64,000 nt of DNA from Chloroflexota bacterium (lineage in GTDB: Bacteria; Chloroflexota; Dehalococcoidia; Dehalococcoidales; JACQON01): the NCBI GenBank assembly GCA_016202545.1, contig JACQON010000002.1, positions 1-64,000 on the forward strand, read 5' to 3'. A program made the position numbers and the translations under genes. Under the pieces are notes generated by a model. It did no database searches. It was given only the letters and a program-made list of their open reading frames with translations, and was not told where the DNA came from. Shown here in pieces: positions 1 to 9,128 of this stretch (within the stretch, counting starts at the first letter, position 1; each line of letters opens with the position of its first letter).

Positions 1-17
1 GGCATAGAGTAACGCTT

Positions 18-127
18 GAGATTGCTTCGGGCTCTCGCCCTCGGGACTTCGGCGTGAGCTCAGTCGAACGCTGAACTCGGGCCTCGGACTGAAGCTCGGC
101 CTGAAGGCTGAAGCCCTCGCAATGACA
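18..127. repeat. unit of GAGATTGCTTCG...CTCGCAATGACA repeat, cut by window edge
   Basis: GAGATTGCTTCG 18-29 and CTCGCAATGACA 116-127. Confidence 0.65.
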
Positions 128-228
128 GAGTGTTGGTGAATGACCTCCTTCCGGAGAGACATCCGCTCCCCGGAGCTACCCTGTACCCTACTTTTTTGAG
201 CACACGCTCTTTCAGTCCAGCACAAAGC

Positions 229-1782
229 TCACAGGATAATCGGCACCCCCTTTTCAGGCTGGCGCAGTCTGCCAGGCTCGATATTGCTTCGGAAAAACTC
301 GTGATTCTGGGTATGGACCGGGATGACCACCCCCGGGCCGATTGTCTCAATAAGCTCCAGAAGGTCAGGCCCGGTTATGTGCCCCGAAGCGTGAAACCCC
401 TTTTCACTATCAGACGGCTTGCCCGTCTGCGGGTCAGGCAGTCCCACCGGCTGCATCTGGAAAAGCTTCAGCCAGTTCATGAGCCTGGCGATGTCAATCC
501 TCTGCTCTTCATCGAAGGCCTCGCTTGAAGAATAGAGATAAACCGCCCCGGGGTCAGGGTCAACATCTATTAGCTCGTTGATGTCCCAGAAGCTGAAGCA
601 CAGGACATAGTCCCTGCCATTGGCTTTAAGCTCATGGGGCGTTACACATCTTCCGGCATACGCGGCATAAATATCCTCTTCCCAGCTATCAAGACGCCTG
701 GTCTCCTTATACACGAGTATGGCTTCATCCCGCTCCGGCGGCGTGACAGACCCGTCAGCCAGCGATGCCGCCTGCAGGAGGTAAATGTCCTTGGTCGCCA
801 CCACTAGCTTCCGCCCGCAATCCCTGGCTATATCCCTGAAGGTCAGCAGTCGCTCCAGGTTCCGCGGGCCGAAATCGGCGATGACCAAATTCCGGCACCC
901 GCGGACGACTTTCAGGGCCCTGGCGTGAACCTCAGCCTCACCTATCGCCACACGGGCATCAACGTGGGTGCCCTCGCAGATAAGGGCAACCGGGGCCAGA
1001 TCTCTGGCTGCCTGGGCGAAGGCCCTGGTGAGATGGCCGCGCTTACCGTGCATCCTCAAATCGCCGGTGTAAACCACCCAGCCGGCGCTGGTCTCCACGG
1101 CAAAGGCGGTGGCGCCGAAGATGGAATGGTCGACCGGGAAAGCCTTTACCGGCAGGCCCTCGATGGCCTCTATCATCTTCAGGTCGCAGCAGACCATGCC
1201 TCTAGAGGTAGGCAGGCTTTGCCAGAACCCGGCTGAGGAAGGCGGAGCGCAGTCGCACACAGCGAAAGGACGCTGCTCGGCGGGGAATTTTTTGTAGTGC
1301 CCCGACTCCAGAAGGCCGTTGCTCTCTACTCGGGGGATGAGATAGCACACCTCCTTCTCGAAGTCCGACCTGGAGGAGTCCTGGATGGCTTTGGCGATGT
1401 AAGCGGTGCACAGGCTGGTCACCACCGGGATGCCCTGGCGCAGAAACGAGATATGCCCGCTGTGGTCGAGATGGGCATGGGACAACAGGACTCCGTGCAG
1501 CTCAATCTGCTGAACAGGGTAAGGAAGGCGCAGCCTCGACCAGACGTCAACGTCCGCTATTTCCAGGTCGGGCCGGTAGATATTTCGCAGGGGCGGCAAC
1601 AGGCCCAGGTGAAACATGTCCAGCAGGCCGCGCCGGGAGCGCGGCACCAGGTACTCCTCGAAGTAGCGGTTACGCAGGTTGAAGTTTATGCCGAAATCAA
1701 AAAAGAGGTTGACCCCGCTGTCCTGGAGCAGAATCTTGTTGCCGCCGATGGTATCTGCACCGTCATAAACCGTAAGCTGCAT
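229..1782 (-). CDS. MBL-fold metallo-hydrolase (RNase J/CPSF-like)
   Basis: 517 aa ORF; metallo-beta-lactamase motif SHAHLDHSGH, later VYTGDLRMHG and IPVHTQNHEFF. Confidence 0.85.
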   Translation of the reverse strand: MQLTVYDGADTIGGNKILLQDSGVNLFFDFGINFNLRNRYFEEYLVPRSRRGLLDMFHLGLLPPLRNIYRPDLEIADVDVWSRLRLPYPVQQIELHGVLLSHAHLDHSGHISFLRQGIPVVTSLCTAYIAKAIQDSSRSDFEKEVCYLIPRVESNGLLESGHYKKFPAEQRPFAVCDCAPPSSAGFWQSLPTSRGMVCCDLKMIEAIEGLPVKAFPVDHSIFGATAFAVETSAGWVVYTGDLRMHGKRGHLTRAFAQAARDLAPVALICEGTHVDARVAIGEAEVHARALKVVRGCRNLVIADFGPRNLERLLTFRDIARDCGRKLVVATKDIYLLQAASLADGSVTPPERDEAILVYKETRRLDSWEEDIYAAYAGRCVTPHELKANGRDYVLCFSFWDINELIDVDPDPGAVYLYSSSEAFDEEQRIDIARLMNWLKLFQMQPVGLPDPQTGKPSDSEKGFHASGHITGPDLLELIETIGPGVVIPVHTQNHEFFRSNIEPGRLRQPEKGVPIIL

Positions 1783-1978
1783 CCAGCCCGCCTTACCCTG
1801 CGATAGACCTTGCCCAAATTCTAGTTCTCCCCGGGCAATTCGTCAAGGCTTGGAAAGCCGAGATTGTTCGGCAACCCATCTCCCTGACTCCGGGGGATAA
1901 AAATTTAATTGAGCTTGACAGGTCGCTACTTGCTGTGACATAATAGGAATTACACAAATGAAACTCAGGAATTAATTC

Positions 1979-2629
1979 ATGTTGAACGAGAGTCTTCTAA
2001 GGTCAACGCATTTTTCAGCCCTTGTCCAGTTTCCTCCTCTACCCAAATTTGGTGATACTCAACTACAAGAACTCTATGTAGAAATCAAGAAACATCACGA
2101 TTTTTCATCTTTTACCGCCATCCAAAACGGTGCCAGAATATATAGTGAAGAAGTAAGAGATTGCATCATTGCACGAGATAGAATTCAACTCTCCGAAAAC
2201 ATACAAACAAGTTTTCCATTAGTAAAAGACAATTTCTGTGACATATTGAAAACCATAAAGGAACGTCTACAAATACAAATCTATTTTAATATGCAGTATA
2301 GGCTCAGAGCACTTTGGGAACTAGAAGGGGGCTACGACTCATTTAATATGATTCAAGATAAGTTACTGAAACTAAGTTCACAACAGTTGTCTTTGTTAGG
2401 AATAGCACCAAAAGACGCTGGTGTCCGAATAGTTTGTCCGCAACTGCCCCAAAAAGTCCACGATTTCAAAATAGAATCGTTCTTACGCAACCATAAGTAT
2501 CTCTTCATAGATCTTGGAAGCTCTTTCCTGCTGCCAGCAGAGACGGCATCTATTCTTGAAACACAGATGCAAGAGTGTTATAACTTCATTTTCGAAAACA
2601 TAAAAAGACTCCTGCAATCAATCACATAA
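1979..2629 (+). CDS. hypothetical protein, AT-rich accessory gene
   Basis: 216 aa ORF, clearly more AT-rich than neighbours; no family recognised with certainty. Confidence 0.6.
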   Translation: MLNESLLRSTHFSALVQFPPLPKFGDTQLQELYVEIKKHHDFSSFTAIQNGARIYSEEVRDCIIARDRIQLSENIQTSFPLVKDNFCDILKTIKERLQIQIYFNMQYRLRALWELEGGYDSFNMIQDKLLKLSSQQLSLLGIAPKDAGVRIVCPQLPQKVHDFKIESFLRNHKYLFIDLGSSFLLPAETASILETQMQECYNFIFENIKRLLQSIT

Positions 2630-2661
2630 ATATTTAAACTTGCTAATCTGGGAGGGTATGA

Positions 2662-2964
2662 ATGTTAGCTACAGTAACGCAGGAACTATATGATCCAAAA
2701 GATAATATACAAGTCCATATTAGAAAAGATGTGCCGCTAATCGAGACGGACACAGCATTCTCGACTAGTAACTTCCATCCAGAATTATTGACGTCTCTTT
2801 TCTACAACAATATCTCCGAAAACATAGACGAGGATTTTTCACAGACTTATTTTTGGACAGACGAGTGGCAACAAATGGAATCAGAATCAGATGAAGATAT
2901 TAGGACGGGACGAATAAAATCCTTTAATTCGGTGGACGATCTCATTACTGAGCTTAACTCGTGA
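2662..2964 (+). CDS. probable type II antitoxin
   Basis: 100 aa, acidic, C-terminus DEDIRTGRIKSFNSVDDLITELN typical of antitoxins; directly upstream of a RelE/ParE-like ORF. Confidence 0.7.
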   Translation: MLATVTQELYDPKDNIQVHIRKDVPLIETDTAFSTSNFHPELLTSLFYNNISENIDEDFSQTYFWTDEWQQMESESDEDIRTGRIKSFNSVDDLITELNS

Positions 2965-2979
2965 CAGGGATGCCTATGT

Positions 2980-3240
2980 ATGATAATAAATCATACTGAT
3001 AGATTCAAGAAGGCATATAACAATCTTGGAGAGGATGATAAACGGAGGGCTGAAAAAGCCCTCCGTTTATTAGCGGACAATTTGGGGCACCCAAGTCTGA
3101 GAGTAAAACGAGTTCGCAAGACCGAACGAATTTGGGAAGCTAGAGTTAGCAGGAAAATTAGAATGACCTTCGAGTTGCAAGGTGATATTATTCTTCTAAG
3201 AGCCATTGGACAGCACGACCAAATCTTGGATAGTCCTTAA
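2980..3240 (+). CDS. RelE/ParE superfamily toxin-like protein
   Basis: 86 aa basic ORF with F..RxRxTFE...ILLRAIGQHDQIL pattern; 16 nt after antitoxin ORF. Confidence 0.75.
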   Translation: MIINHTDRFKKAYNNLGEDDKRRAEKALRLLADNLGHPSLRVKRVRKTERIWEARVSRKIRMTFELQGDIILLRAIGQHDQILDSP

Positions 3241-3363
3241 ATTCGTCAATAGTAATTAACTTATAAAATAGGCAAAAACAAGCGACAGCCGCTAAAGCTG
3301 CCTCTCTAAAACCTGGCCAGGTCCGTGGGAACTTCGGTTTAATTAGCACACGTCACTTACCTG

Positions 3364-4764
3364 CTACTGGCTTTTCCCCCTCGCCAGCGATATGAATATG
3401 CCGCTGAAAGAGAGCACGGCAAATATGGCGAACGCCGTTCTGGCGCTGCTCAAAACGGAGGCGTAATATTCGGGCGTGATTTCCACCCTTCCGATATGCA
3501 TGGCAATTATCAACATGGCAATCCCCATGCTCAGCGTAAAGCCGACCTGTCGCATCGCCGCCAGCGTCGCTGAAGCTACTCCGTAAGAAGTATTATCAAC
3601 CGAGCTCATGGCCGCGTTCGTGTTCGGAGATGCGAAAAAAGCAGACCCGAAACCCAGGATGCCCAGGCTGACCAGGATGAACCCGATTGCGGTGTCCTGG
3701 GCCAGAGCGGCGAAAAGGCCAAGCCCCAGGGTGGTAAACGTCATGCCCACCGACGCCAGCACCCGCGGCTCGAGCCTGTCCGAAAGCCTGCCGGCAACCG
3801 GCGAAAAAACCGCCTGCACCACCGGCATCGAGACCAGGACCAGTCCCGCCTCCTGCGGGCCGAACCCCCTTGTATACTGCAAGTACAGGCTTAGCAGGAA
3901 AATGACGGCAAATGTGGCAGTATGGTAAAGCAGCGCCGCCAGATTGGAGAAGGCGAAGACCGGGTTATCGCGAAAGAGGTTCATATTGAGAATCGGACTT
4001 GAGACCCTCGTCTCCCACCAGACGAACGCCAGGCCTCCTACAATGCCGACGAGGATTATCCCTATGCCCCCAAGAGCCGGCAGCAGGGAAAAACCATATA
4101 TTATCGCCACCAGGGTAATGCCGTAGATTATGGAACCACTGAGGTCGAACTTGTCTCCTCTGGCACCGGCCCATTCTCCCTTCAGCTTCCACAAAACAGA
4201 GACGATAGCTATTGAGCCCAGGGACGCAACTATCCAAAAAATACTCCTCCAGCCAAACTGCTGCGTTAACAGTCCCCCCAGGAACGGCCCCAGGGACAGC
4301 CCGATGTAAACTGCGGCGCTATTTATTCCCAGGGCCCGGCCTCTTTCACCGGCAGGGAACACCGAGGTAAGGATTGCTATCCCGGTGGTGAAGAGCATGG
4401 CTGCCCCCACCCCCTGCAAAACCCGCAAGGAGATAAGCATGAAGGCAGAAACCGAAATGGCCAACAGCAGTGAGGAGACGGTGTAAATCAACACGCCGTA
4501 AGTAAAAATCCTCTTTCTGCCATATATATCGGCCAGCCTGCCGAAAGGAACCAGAAACGCGGCAGCGGTCAGCGGATATACGGTAATCACCCAGCTCAGT
4601 AAAATCGCATCTATGGCAAACTCTTTCCCAATTGTGGGAAGCGCGATATTAAGGGCAGCCACCATAAAAGAGGTAAGGAAAACCGTCACGGTGGTCACAG
4701 CCAGTGTGAATGCCTTGCTCAAATCGCTGCCCTTCCCATTTTCCATATCTTTTATTATAGCCAA
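3364..4764 (-). CDS. MFS transporter, EmrB/QacA (DHA2) type
   Basis: 466 aa, many TM segments, GRLADIYGRKRIF motif. Confidence 0.9.
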   Translation of the reverse strand: MAIIKDMENGKGSDLSKAFTLAVTTVTVFLTSFMVAALNIALPTIGKEFAIDAILLSWVITVYPLTAAAFLVPFGRLADIYGRKRIFTYGVLIYTVSSLLLAISVSAFMLISLRVLQGVGAAMLFTTGIAILTSVFPAGERGRALGINSAAVYIGLSLGPFLGGLLTQQFGWRSIFWIVASLGSIAIVSVLWKLKGEWAGARGDKFDLSGSIIYGITLVAIIYGFSLLPALGGIGIILVGIVGGLAFVWWETRVSSPILNMNLFRDNPVFAFSNLAALLYHTATFAVIFLLSLYLQYTRGFGPQEAGLVLVSMPVVQAVFSPVAGRLSDRLEPRVLASVGMTFTTLGLGLFAALAQDTAIGFILVSLGILGFGSAFFASPNTNAAMSSVDNTSYGVASATLAAMRQVGFTLSMGIAMLIIAMHIGRVEITPEYYASVLSSARTAFAIFAVLSFSGIFISLARGKSQ

Positions 4765-4913
4765 TATCGACCGCCAATGTTAGCAGCGCTCCCCCACAGC
4801 GATGACCCGCTATCCCACCCTCCTCTTCTAGAGATTGTTTAGCGACCAGTCATGCAATTTCGACTGCGCCACAGGCTATGAAAATACGGTTTTGCTACAT
4901 TCGCATCGACCTC

Positions 4914-5025
4914 ATCCCCTGTATCCCCCGCTCCTAGCAGGAGCGGGGGAAAGATTTTTGATAAGAGAGGCTTTGCCTCTCTTTAACTCATCTCTCAAAG
5001 AAGCGGGGAAGGGGATACAGGGGAT
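4914..5025. repeat. palindromic repeat element with 15-bp perfect terminal inverted repeats
   Basis: ATCCCCTGTATCCCC (4914-4928) vs GGGGATACAGGGGAT (5011-5025); internal hairpins CCCCGCTCCT/AGGAGCGGGG and AGAGAGGC/GCCTCTCT. Confidence 0.8.
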
Positions 5026-5160
5026 GGGCATCCGCTTGAAGTCAGCCGACAATGTTCAAGCATATGCAACCCGTATTTTGGTAGCAAGAGCCAGCGTTGG
5101 TAAACAATATCCCCTTCCGCCGCCTTGTATGACCATGCTGTATTGGACTATCATGTGTCT

Positions 5161-5931
5161 ATGGACTTATCGCCGGATTCCATCACCGAAAACCTGGGGA
5201 CCCGATTTGTCGGCCGGAAGATAATGTACTATGAAAGCCTGGGGTCAACCATGGAAGTGGCCCGGCAGGAGGCCCGGCGCGGCGCGGCGGAGGGCACGGC
5301 TGTCATCGCCGCAGAGCAGACAGCCGGCAGAGGACGGCTGGGGCGCGCCTGGCTATCGCCCAGGGGAAGCATCTCCGTATCAATCATCCTCCGCCCCAGG
5401 CTGGGCTACCTACCTTTCCTGACCATGCTCGCCTCTCTGGCTGCGGTCTACGCCATTGAGGCAATCACCGGCCTGAAGCCGCAGATTAAGTGGCCGAACG
5501 ATGTCCTTATCACGGGCAGAAAGGTGTGCGGCGTCCTGGTGGAAAGCGAAGTGAGCGGCAACCGGGTGGACTACGCCGTCATCGGCTGCGGCATAAACGC
5601 CAACCTCAATGTGTCGGACTTCCCCGAAATCGAGCCAGTCGCCACCAGCCTTGCCTCCGAGCTGGGAAGGGAGGTATCAACCCTACACCTGCTGCGACGG
5701 CTACTGGTCGAAACAGAAAAGCTATACCTGGCCCTGCCCGCTGGCGAGTCCATTTACCGGGAATGGAAACAGCGTCTGGAGACGCTGGGCAAAAAGATAC
5801 GGGTAAAGTCGGGCGAGACCGCCTATGAGGGCATCGCTGAATCAGTGGCCGGAGATGGCAGCCTGCTGCTGCGCCGGCCTGACGGAAGCTCGGTCAGCCT
5901 CGTGTCCGGGGAGATAACTCTCCACGGCTAA
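5161..5931 (+). CDS. birA: biotin--[acetyl-CoA-carboxylase] ligase
   Basis: YYESLGSTMEVARQEARRGAAEGTAVIAAEQTAGRGRLGRAWLSPRG and KWPNDVLI motifs; ATG at 5161 preferred to 5125. Confidence 0.92.
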   Translation: MDLSPDSITENLGTRFVGRKIMYYESLGSTMEVARQEARRGAAEGTAVIAAEQTAGRGRLGRAWLSPRGSISVSIILRPRLGYLPFLTMLASLAAVYAIEAITGLKPQIKWPNDVLITGRKVCGVLVESEVSGNRVDYAVIGCGINANLNVSDFPEIEPVATSLASELGREVSTLHLLRRLLVETEKLYLALPAGESIYREWKQRLETLGKKIRVKSGETAYEGIAESVAGDGSLLLRRPDGSSVSLVSGEITLHG

Positions 5932-5935
5932 AATG

Positions 5936-5967
5936 CCGTGGCCTGCCCCCGTGGGAGCAGGCCACGG
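5936..5967. terminator. hairpin between convergent birA and SPFH genes
   Basis: 11-bp perfect stem CCGTGGCCTGC/GCAGGCCACGG; short T-run on minus side. Confidence 0.65.
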
Positions 5968-5979
5968 ACTCACCGCTAG

Positions 5980-6750
5980 CTATTTCTTTTCACCCTGGGC
6001 ACCGCTTTTGCGCTCCATAAATATCTTAATCAGGTCCATAGGCAGGGGGAAAATGATGGTGCTATTTTTCTCCGTGGCTATCTCGGTCAGCGTCTGCAAA
6101 TAGCGGAGTTGCAGCGTGACCGGCTCCCTGGCGATAATGGCCCCGGCCTGGGCCAGCTTCTCTGACGCCTGAAACTCACCATCGGCATGGATAATCTTGG
6201 CCCGCCTCTCTCTTTCCGCCTCGGCCTGCGCCGCCATCATCCGCCTCATCTGCTCAGGAAGCTCGACTTCCTTTATCTCTACCATGCTGACCTTTACCCC
6301 CCACGGGTCGGTCTGCTCATCAATTATCTTTTGCAGTGTCTGATTGAGCTTTTCCCTCTTTGCCAGCAGCTCATCCATCTCGGATTGCCCCAGCACATTA
6401 CGCAAGGTAGTCTGGGAAATCAGAGAGGTGGCCTTTATGTAGTCCAGCACCTTTACTACCGAGGCCTCAGGGTCAACTACTCTGAAGTAGACCACCGCAT
6501 TTACCCGGACGGTGACATTGTCCTTAGTGATAATCTCCTGCGGCGGGACGTCCATGGTCACCACGCGCAGGTCCACCTTCACCATTCGGTCTACGAACGG
6601 AATGATGAGGAACAGCCCGGGGCCCCTGGCACCCACCAGGCGTCCCAGGCGGAAGATAACGCCCCGCTCATATTCGGCGACTATCTTCACCGCCATGAGA
6701 ATAATAATGAAGGCAGCCAAAACAACTATCCCGATACCAACCGGATTCAT
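5980..6750 (-). CDS. SPFH/stomatin-like (band 7) membrane protein
   Basis: [32 protein letters not shown]...[15 protein letters not shown]. Confidence 0.93.
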   Translation of the reverse strand: MNPVGIGIVVLAAFIIILMAVKIVAEYERGVIFRLGRLVGARGPGLFLIIPFVDRMVKVDLRVVTMDVPPQEIITKDNVTVRVNAVVYFRVVDPEASVVKVLDYIKATSLISQTTLRNVLGQSEMDELLAKREKLNQTLQKIIDEQTDPWGVKVSMVEIKEVELPEQMRRMMAAQAEAERERRAKIIHADGEFQASEKLAQAGAIIAREPVTLQLRYLQTLTEIATEKNSTIIFPLPMDLIKIFMERKSGAQGEKK

Positions 6751-7052
6751 TCGTTAACCTCCTTGTTTTTCTTAACTGCGTATAGCTTCAAACCCTCGAC
6801 CTTGGTTATAATCACCTCCTCCCCAGGGTCTATTCGCCCCGACTGCGATATCGCCGCCCAGCGTTCGCCCTGGATAAGAACTATTCCTTTCGGTGACAGC
6901 GCCAACTCTACCTCGCCGGTCTTTCCCACCAGCTCATCCTTGCCGATGGTCACCTTCTGCCGGTGAGCGCGAATGCCCAGGATAACTGATATGACAGTGA
7001 AGGCAACCGCGCCGATGACTATCAAGATTACCAACCACAAGTCTATTTGCAA
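6747..7052 (-). CDS. NfeD-like C-terminal (OB-fold) protein, short form
   Basis: [52 protein letters not shown]. Confidence 0.88.
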   Translation of the reverse strand: MQIDLWLVILIVIGAVAFTVISVILGIRAHRQKVTIGKDELVGKTGEVELALSPKGIVLIQGERWAAISQSGRIDPGEEVIITKVEGLKLYAVKKNKEVNE

Positions 7053-7122
7053 TGCCGGACTCCAGATAAGGTTTCAGGTCGCAGAATCATGCTCATAAAA
7101 TCCTTTACGCCTCCTCGTTTAT

Positions 7123-8430
7123 TCATTGTTTTTTGTTCACGTGCAGGGTCAAGCCGTCGACGTTGGTGATAGTTACCTCCTCCCCGGGGTTAATTGGCCC
7201 GCTCTCCGATATGGCCCGCCACAACTCGCCCTTGACCATGACCACACCCTCCGGGTTAAGCGCCACCTTGACTACCGCCGGCTTCCCTATTAGCCCCTCC
7301 CGGCCGGTAGCCGGCTGGCGATGGTGGGCTCCAAGCACCCGGCTGACGACAAAGGCAAAGAAACCAGCGATAAGAATAGTGACTGTTGCAATCAACCACG
7401 GGTCTACTCGAAACAATGGTGAACCTCCCTTGAATAGTATCAGAGAGCCGATAACAAGTGAAGCTATCCCTCCCATGGTGAACAGGCCGAAGCTCGCCGT
7501 TAGCGCCTCACCGATAAACAGGCCGAAGGCGAGGACGATGAGCAGAACGCCGGCCCAGTTTACCGGCAACACTCCCAGTGAGAAGAAGGCGAGGAGCAGG
7601 CTGATGGCCCCCACCGTCCCCGGGAAAATAAGCCCCGGATTGAAGATTTCCGTGGTTATGCCGAGGATAGCCAGGCTCATCAATATATAGGCGATATTCG
7701 GGTCGCTGATGGTATAAAGGAGGTCCTCGACCCAGTTCATCTTCAGTACCTCAACCACGGCATTTTGGGTTTGCAGGCTGACCTTTGTCCCGCCCAGCAT
7801 GGTCACTTCCCTGCCATCAAGCTGAGAAATCAGAGTGTTGAGGTCAGGGGCAATCATGTCAATGACATTAAGCTTCAGGGCTTCCCGGTCGCTGGCGGAA
7901 ACGCTTTCCCTGACCGCTTTTTCCGCCCATTCCATGTTGCGCCCGTGAGCCTCGGCGATGCTCCTGATATAGGCGGCAGCGTCATTGAGAACCTTCTCTT
8001 GCATTGTCTCTGACATCTGCTGCTCGCCCTCGGCGCCCAGCGATACCGGGTGAGCGGCACCAATGGCGGTATTCGGCGCCATGACGGCAACGTGCGCAGC
8101 CATGGTGATAAAGACCCCCGCCGAAGCCGACCTGGCCCCCGAAGGCGAGACGTATACCACCACCGGCACCCGGGAATTGACGATGGACTGCACAATGTCC
8201 CGCATTGAGATGTCCAGGCCACCCGGGGTATCAAGCTGGATGATGACGGCCTCGGCGCCGATTGCCTCGGCATGGTCAATCCCCCGGCTGATATAGTCAG
8301 CAAGCACCGGATTGACCGTCCCCTTGACCGGAAGCACAACTACCTGGGGGCTCTTCGCCTCAGCCTGAAGAGAGACTAAAGCCACCACCAGCAAACCTAT
8401 CCATATGAAGAGACGCACCGCCTTAAACAT
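7123..8430 (-). CDS. NfeD-family protein, ClpP-class serine protease plus membrane domain
   Basis: IQLDTPGGLD...SPSGARSASAGVFITMAAHVAVMAPNTAIGAAHPV; C-terminal NfeD domain. Confidence 0.92.
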   Translation of the reverse strand: MFKAVRLFIWIGLLVVALVSLQAEAKSPQVVVLPVKGTVNPVLADYISRGIDHAEAIGAEAVIIQLDTPGGLDISMRDIVQSIVNSRVPVVVYVSPSGARSASAGVFITMAAHVAVMAPNTAIGAAHPVSLGAEGEQQMSETMQEKVLNDAAAYIRSIAEAHGRNMEWAEKAVRESVSASDREALKLNVIDMIAPDLNTLISQLDGREVTMLGGTKVSLQTQNAVVEVLKMNWVEDLLYTISDPNIAYILMSLAILGITTEIFNPGLIFPGTVGAISLLLAFFSLGVLPVNWAGVLLIVLAFGLFIGEALTASFGLFTMGGIASLVIGSLILFKGGSPLFRVDPWLIATVTILIAGFFAFVVSRVLGAHHRQPATGREGLIGKPAVVKVALNPEGVVMVKGELWRAISESGPINPGEEVTITNVDGLTLHVNKKQ

Positions 8431-8617
8431 AGCTCCCCCTTCTACGTCATTTCATTATATACTGGCAGCAGTCTCATTACAATGCCAGCAACCGGTGAGC
8501 CTGGCCCAAACGTGCGGCCGGGCGATGACATTTGTCAAGAAGACGTCCTCGGAGCACGCCGGCCAGTAAGCGTCCCCAGGCAATCCCGCTTCCCGATATT
8601 GTTTGGCAATTCACCCG

Positions 8618-8767
8618 GTCATTGCGAGGGCTTCAGCCTTCAGACCGAGCTTCAGTCCGAGGCCCGAGTCCAGCCCGAGGGCGAAAGCCCGAAGCAATCT
8701 CGCCTGTTGCTCCGTGCACTGCCACCCCACCCACAGATTCTTCGTCACTTCGTTCCTCAGAATGACA
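8618..8767. repeat. degenerate copy of GTCATTGCGAG...GAAGCAATCTC inverted-repeat element
   Basis: GTCATTGCGAG at 8618, GAAGCAATCTC at 8691-8701, diverged inverted partner AGATTCTTCG...CTCAGAATGACA to 8767. Confidence 0.65.
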
Positions 8768-8971
8768 TCTGAGGCAAACCCCCTCTCTTCTACTTAACTC
8801 CCCCTTCCCATCTGGAAGGGGGTCAGGGGTTCACCCAGAAGGGCTCGTCCTGAAGGCTCGCTCTGAAGGGTTCACCCTGAAGGGGATGGGCGTTCGACAG
8901 AGTTCCCTTCAAGGCACTTCCTCCATTTCTGACGAAGTAGAATAGTCACCTATTTACCTGACGTGACACTA

Positions 8972-9023
8972 GAGATTGCTTCGCTGCCCCTTCGCTTCAC
9001 TCAGGGCTTTGGCTCGCATGACA
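8972..9023. repeat. single (half) unit of the GAGATTGCTTCG...CTCGCAATGACA repeat
   Basis: GAGATTGCTTCG at 8972-8983 and CTCGCATGACA at 9013-9023. Confidence 0.65.
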
Positions 9024-9128
9024 CAATGAGGCTTCTATTTTGGGATTGCTAAACGGCCTCCTTCCCTGCAGTTGAATATAACAGGTGAAGTAGTATAAAA
9101 TTTAGCAGCCTATATCTGGAAGTAAGAC

